8,592 nt of DNA, taken from NCBI GenBank assembly GCA_003444615.1, contig DLUN01000024.1, positions 1 to 8,592 on the forward strand. Reading direction: 5' to 3'. This stretch comes from Syntrophomonas sp. (GTDB lineage Bacteria > Bacillota > Syntrophomonadia > Syntrophomonadales > Syntrophomonadaceae). The notes beneath the pieces are model-generated. The model was given only the letters and a program-made list of their open reading frames with translations. It did no database searches and had not been told where the DNA came from. The position numbers and the translations under genes were made by a program. Positions 6,170-8,592 of this stretch are shown piece by piece. Position 1 is the stretch's first letter. Each line of letters starts with the position of its first letter.

Positions 6170-6631
6170 TCAAGCTTCCCTATCTTTCAGCCTTCTTTGA
6201 TAATAAATAAAAATTGGCAATGGTATTATTATCCATCCCAAACTTTTTATAAGATTGTTTTTGGCACGGATAATCTGACGTTCCGTTTCGGCTGTTACCA
6301 TAGCTTCATATCTGATTTTCAATTCTTCTTCGGAAAGTTGGGCTATTTCTGTATCCTTAAGATCAGTTCTCTCCATGCCCCACCGCTTGTATTCTTCAAA
6401 AGTTTGGTAGTAAGGAGCTGGGGCAATAATGTCAGCAACAGCCATGAAGGCTGCTACACTTCCCCCTATAGTCATCATCAGAGTAGCAAACAGGACCAGG
6501 TAAATATAGACGTTTTTTATCACGGAATTCCCTCCTTCAGGTTTACTTGTCTTAATTGCCGCCACGATTACTCCAGTTATCATTAAAATTGAGACTAACA
6601 GAACAATGGGTACAAAAATAGATAAGGCCAT
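6170..6631 (-). CDS. Hypothetical three-helix membrane protein
   Basis: I do not recognise a characterised family. The 153 residues contain a hydrophobic N-terminal helix (about 5-27), a short basic loop with KTSKPEGG, a second hydrophobic helix (about 41-69, IYLVLFATLMMTIGGSVAAF), a charged helical stretch rich in E, K and R (about 77-125), and a third hydrophobic helix (about 127-144) followed by a basic end (YYQRRLKDREA). The second segment loosely resembles the helices of DUF5671-type membrane proteins, but this is only an impression. The gene looks genuine: the ATG has GGAGGA at 6644-6639 with 7-nt spacing, a promoter lies 41 bp upstream and a strong terminator 27 bp downstream, so it is a single-gene unit. 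It is the first gene downstream of the group II intron and points the same way. Confidence 0.75.
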   Translation of the reverse strand: MALSIFVPIVLLVSILMITGVIVAAIKTSKPEGGNSVIKNVYIYLVLFATLMMTIGGSVAAFMAVADIIAPAPYYQTFEEYKRWGMERTDLKDTEIAQLSEEELKIRYEAMVTAETERQIIRAKNNLIKSLGWIIIPLPIFIYYQRRLKDREA

Positions 6632-6671
6632 TCAACAATCCTCCGAAAATCCTAATGCTTTCCTAGTAGAG

Positions 6672-6701
6672 ATTTTACATATACTACGAATACAGTACCA
6701 A
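6672..6701 (-). promoter_or_regulatory. Candidate promoter of the membrane-protein gene
   Basis: On the minus strand, TTGGTA (6701-6696, 4 of 6) and TAAAAT (6677-6672, 5 of 6) are separated by 18 bp and lie about 40 bp upstream of the ATG at 6631. The site is between the intron 3' end and the gene, so the gene need not depend on transcription through the intron. Confidence 0.45.
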
Positions 6702-6754
6702 ATAATTTACATAAAGTCTTAAAATATTTTTGATTGTTACTTAGGTGTGAATAA

Positions 6755-6797
6755 ATCGGGTAGGAGGCTACCCATTAGTTGAGTAGCCGACCTCCCA
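6755..6797 (-). ncRNA. Intron domain VI with bulged branch-point A
   Basis: GGCTACTC (6788-6781) pairs with GGGTAGCC (6773-6766) around the loop AACTAAT. Below it GGGAGG (6796-6791) pairs with CCT and CCC on the other side, leaving a single unpaired A at 6761. This bulged A is the expected lariat branch point, seven nucleotides from the 3' splice site after GAT (6757-6755). All pairs were checked by eye on the minus strand. Confidence 0.8.
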
Positions 6798-6798
6798 C

Positions 6799-6830
6799 AC
6801 CACCGTACGTACCGTTCGGTATACGGCGGT
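6799..6830 (-). ncRNA. Intron domain V (ribozyme catalytic hairpin)
   Basis: ACCGCCGTA (6830-6822) pairs with TACGGTGGT (6807-6799) over nine pairs with one G-U wobble. The upper stem TACC/GGTA carries a GAAC loop, and a two-nucleotide CG bulge sits on the 3' side (6809-6808), the standard domain V shape. The wobble G is the middle base of CGC (6828-6826), the catalytic triad seen in IIC introns such as that of Oceanobacillus iheyensis, where IIA and IIB introns use AGC. The domain appears fully intact. Confidence 0.9.
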
Positions 6831-6838
6831 TCCAAAGT

Positions 6839-8140
6839 TTACACTTGTTTAGCAGAGTAACATTCCATCAAACTAAGATATCCGGCACGTTTGAGCCGCT
6901 CATTGGATAAGGCAATCAACAAGATGGGGCTATGGGCAGTACGCCAATAGCCTTTTCTTGTATTTGCCCACATCCATGCTTGTTCTTCTTTGATTCCCAG
7001 GCGTTTGAGGTTCTCAAAGCGTGTACGGACTTTCTTCCATCGCTTCCATATCACCATCCGTATGCGGCTTCTAATCCATTCGTCCAGTCTCTGGAGCAAC
7101 TTCTTGGCATCTGCCAGTTTGAAGTAGTTTATCCATCCCCGGATTGTTTGGTTTAGTCGGGTCTTCCTTGCCAAGGTTCCCATCCCGTTGCTGCGTCCTG
7201 TAACTTCCCGGATTTTATCCTTGAACTTCTGAACGCTCTTGGGATGTATCCTGAGCCTTCCTTCTCCCTTATGGATGTAGAACCCGTACCCTAGGTATTT
7301 AACCTCATTAACGTACGCTATCTGGGTCTTCTCCCGGTTCACCTTGAGAAATAATTTTCCTTCGATGTAAGGGAGTATGTGGTTTAGCGTGCGTGTGGCT
7401 GCTTTTCTGCTCTTGCAGAATATCAGCAGGTCATCCGCATAGCGTACGAAGCGGTGTCCACGTCTCTCCAACTCATGGTCGCATTCATTTAGCATAATGT
7501 TTCCAAGTAGTGGACTCAGTGGTCCACCTTGTGGTACTCCTTCAGGGCTGTCTTCAAACATCCCTCCTACCATGACTCCTGCTCGCAGAAATTTATGGAT
7601 AAGGGAGATGACTCGTCCGTCTTTTATCGTTTCCGACAGTATCTGGATGAGCTTGCTCTGGTTGACCGTATCAAAATACTTTTCCAAATCCATATCGACT
7701 ACCCATTTGTAGCCATCTGTAATATTGGTCTGGCATCTTTTGAGCGCATCATGGGCGCTCCTTTTCGGTCGGAATCCAAAGCTGTTGTTTGAAAACTGCT
7801 TCTCGAAGATGGGGCTTAGTACTTGGCAGATAGCTTGCTGGATTAGTCTATCTACTACGGTGGGTATTCCTAGTTTTCTGGTCTTCCCGTTCTCTTTGGG
7901 TATCTCTACCCGGCGTACGGGCTGGGGACGATATTTGCCGTCCCGGAGGGATTGCACGAGTTCATTCTTGTGTTCTCTCAGGTAGGGTAGAAGTTCATCT
8001 ACCTGCATTCCGTCGATTCCACCCACGCCTTTGTTTCTCTTAACTTGTTTGTAGGCGCGGTTCAGATTGTCTCTGTTCAAGATTTGCTCTAGCAATCCTT
8101 CCTTCTGCTTACTTGTGTCGGTGCTGTCGGTTTCAGTCAT
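6839..8140 (-). CDS. Group II intron reverse transcriptase/maturase
   Basis: The intron-encoded protein, 433 residues from the chosen ATG, needed for splicing and for target-primed reverse transcription. The fingers/palm run from about 15 to 245: RPQPVRRVEIPK (71-82), GFRPKRSAHDAL (122-133), the first catalytic aspartate in VDMDLEKYFD (148-157, D151), PQGGPLSPLLGN (203-214) and RYADD (233-237) with D236 and D237. The X/thumb maturase domain follows (about 295-380, with GWINYFKLADAKKLL). There is no HNH endonuclease, and the size matches the 427-residue E. rectale enzyme. The open frame continues upstream to TTG 8209 with ATGs at 8167 and 8140. ATG 8140 is preferred because homologues begin just before the DTS-x-EQIL segment and it overlaps the leader-frame stop as ATGACTGA. 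None of these starts has a good ribosome binding site. TAA lies only 8 nt before domain V. Confidence 0.93.
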   Translation of the reverse strand: MTETDSTDTSKQKEGLLEQILNRDNLNRAYKQVKRNKGVGGIDGMQVDELLPYLREHKNELVQSLRDGKYRPQPVRRVEIPKENGKTRKLGIPTVVDRLIQQAICQVLSPIFEKQFSNNSFGFRPKRSAHDALKRCQTNITDGYKWVVDMDLEKYFDTVNQSKLIQILSETIKDGRVISLIHKFLRAGVMVGGMFEDSPEGVPQGGPLSPLLGNIMLNECDHELERRGHRFVRYADDLLIFCKSRKAATRTLNHILPYIEGKLFLKVNREKTQIAYVNEVKYLGYGFYIHKGEGRLRIHPKSVQKFKDKIREVTGRSNGMGTLARKTRLNQTIRGWINYFKLADAKKLLQRLDEWIRSRIRMVIWKRWKKVRTRFENLKRLGIKEEQAWMWANTRKGYWRTAHSPILLIALSNERLKRAGYLSLMECYSAKQV

Positions 8141-8255
8141 CTTTGGTGGCTCGCACGCTTTGCGCATACTCTCTCTGTTCCGCAGATACCATTTGCAGAT
8201 AGTCTTCAAATAGAAGTTGGCTGTGTTTTAAGTCGCCATTTTCAGTGACTTTCAT
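8133..8255 (-). CDS. 40-codon leader ORF upstream of the intron RT
   Basis: ATG at 8255 follows a perfect AGGAGGTG (8270-8263) with 7-nt spacing, by far the best translation start in the intron. The frame reads MKVTENGDLKHSQLLFEDYL, then QMVSAEQREYAQSVRATKDD, and stops at TGA (8135-8133). It is offset by one base from the reverse transcriptase frame and overlaps it. The composition is protein-like and acidic-helical. I recognise no domain. Its stop overlaps ATG 8140 of the reverse transcriptase in ATGACTGA, the usual layout for translational coupling. Alternatively it is the original N-terminal extension of the enzyme, cut off by the TGA and by a 4-nt TAAG insertion near 8111-8108, since the frame past TGA would read NRQHRHK up to that point. 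Confidence 0.5.
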   Translation of the reverse strand: MKVTENGDLKHSQLLFEDYLQMVSAEQREYAQSVRATKDD

Positions 8256-8592
8256 TGACCTGCACCTCCTCTGGTTCGGCCCTTCCCTTTGTTTCTAGAA
8301 AACTCTGGTACTATGGCCTCTGCTGACTTCTCACGATAAATCTTGTTTCAACCGGGTTTCTTACTCTGTTTCCACCCGTCCGTGAGACCTCCCCGGGTAA
8401 GAGCGCAGTCTTTCCTTCCATCTATCTGCCACATCTACACCGCAAGCTTCCGGATAGTTTTGGGCTTCAGCTTGTCTTGCAGCCTTACCCAGCTTGCGAT
8501 GCCTTCTATGTGATTTCTGTTCGTCAGACCAGAAGTTTGCCTCCGGCTTCCTTCAGATTCCACCTCGCGATGGACACCCTTGCCCTTGGCTA
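8256..8592 (-). ncRNA. 5' ribozyme domains of the group II intron (partial)
   Basis: About 340 nt upstream of the leader frame have no long reading frame and read like domain I-III sequence of bacterial group II introns, for example GAAGTCAGCAGAGGCCATAG near 8331-8312 and GGTGGAATCTGAAGGAAGCC near 8568-8549 on the minus strand. Local pairing is visible: TCTTAC (8402-8397) pairs with GTAAGA (8364-8359), enclosing a GC-rich segment. The extreme 5' end, with the first splice site and the start of domain I, is outside the window. Exon-binding sites could not be assigned without the upstream exon. Confidence 0.7.

Larger units (their letters stand above)
6755..8592 (-). mobile_element. Group IIC intron, 5' end beyond the window
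   Basis: A retrotransposing ribozyme intron on the minus strand. The predicted 3' end is ...ACCCGAT at 6755, giving the usual A-pyrimidine end with the branch A seven nucleotides from it. Going upstream it contains domain VI, domain V, a reverse transcriptase/maturase gene in domain IV, and about 340 nt of 5' ribozyme sequence. Class IIC is inferred from the CGC catalytic triad in domain V, from strong resemblance of the protein to the Eubacterium rectale IIC maturase, and from the lack of an HNH endonuclease domain. At least 1838 nt are present. The conserved GUGYG start is not found on the minus strand before the edge and is expected a short distance beyond it. IIC introns usually insert just after terminator hairpins, but that upstream exon is not visible. 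The intron appears recently active or at least intact at its 3' end. Confidence 0.88.

Noticed and set aside
6932..7985. Several plus-strand open frames opposite the reverse transcriptase
   Set aside because: They are antisense shadows of a well-conserved coding sequence and have no motifs or convincing ribosome binding sites.
6839..8209. Reverse transcriptase as a retron, DGR or defence (abortive-infection) RT
   Set aside because: The maturase X domain, the close likeness to IIC intron proteins and the domain V and VI structures immediately downstream identify a group II intron.

Overview
The window looks like the end of a contig from a low-to-moderate GC Gram-positive anaerobe (Bacillota, probably class Clostridia). 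This rests on strong AGGAGG-type ribosome binding sites, a butyryl-CoA-dehydrogenase-like enzyme, a stand-alone CarD protein, a DacF-type penicillin-binding protein and a clostridial-style group II intron. Taxonomy below class is not secured. A fatty-acid-oxidising lineage such as Syntrophomonadaceae would fit but is a guess. Bases 1-12 match the end of the Tn5/Nextera mosaic-end adapter, so the left edge is an assembly edge carrying library sequence.

Layout. 13-373: no secure gene, one weak terminator candidate. 374-1950 (-): BCCT-family glycine-betaine-type transporter broken by a frameshift, apparently a 13-nt deletion in the middle of the gene. 1951-2220: divergent control region with a palindrome on each side. 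2221-2721 (+): CarD-like RNA polymerase-binding regulator. 2722-2995: control region with a good promoter and an inverted repeat. 2996-4135 (+): acyl-CoA dehydrogenase, followed by 4202-4615 (+): MarR-family regulator, probably one operon with a 10-bp inverted repeat between the genes. 4678-5943 (-): D-alanyl-D-alanine carboxypeptidase. 6119-6143: strong hairpin terminator. 6170-6631 (-): unrecognised three-helix membrane protein with its own promoter. 6755-8592 (-): almost all of a group II intron of the IIC type, its first bases lying beyond the right edge. It carries a reverse transcriptase/maturase, a complete domain V with a CGC catalytic triad, and a domain VI with a bulged branch-point A.

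Functional links. The dehydrogenase and MarR genes form a plausible regulated acyl-CoA oxidation unit. The CarD protein and the carboxypeptidase are housekeeping or stress functions. The transporter, if intact, would import an osmoprotectant, but as written it cannot make a full-length protein. The intron lies in the same orientation as the small membrane protein, about 125 bp upstream of it.

Most noteworthy is the start of the intron reverse transcriptase gene. A 40-codon leader reading frame with a perfect AGGAGGTG ribosome binding site ends in a TGA that overlaps an in-frame ATG of the reverse transcriptase (ATGACTGA). That ATG has no good ribosome binding site of its own. This suggests translational coupling or a relic of a broken N-terminal extension. 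I see no CRISPR array, tRNA, rRNA, defence island or wholly new system here.
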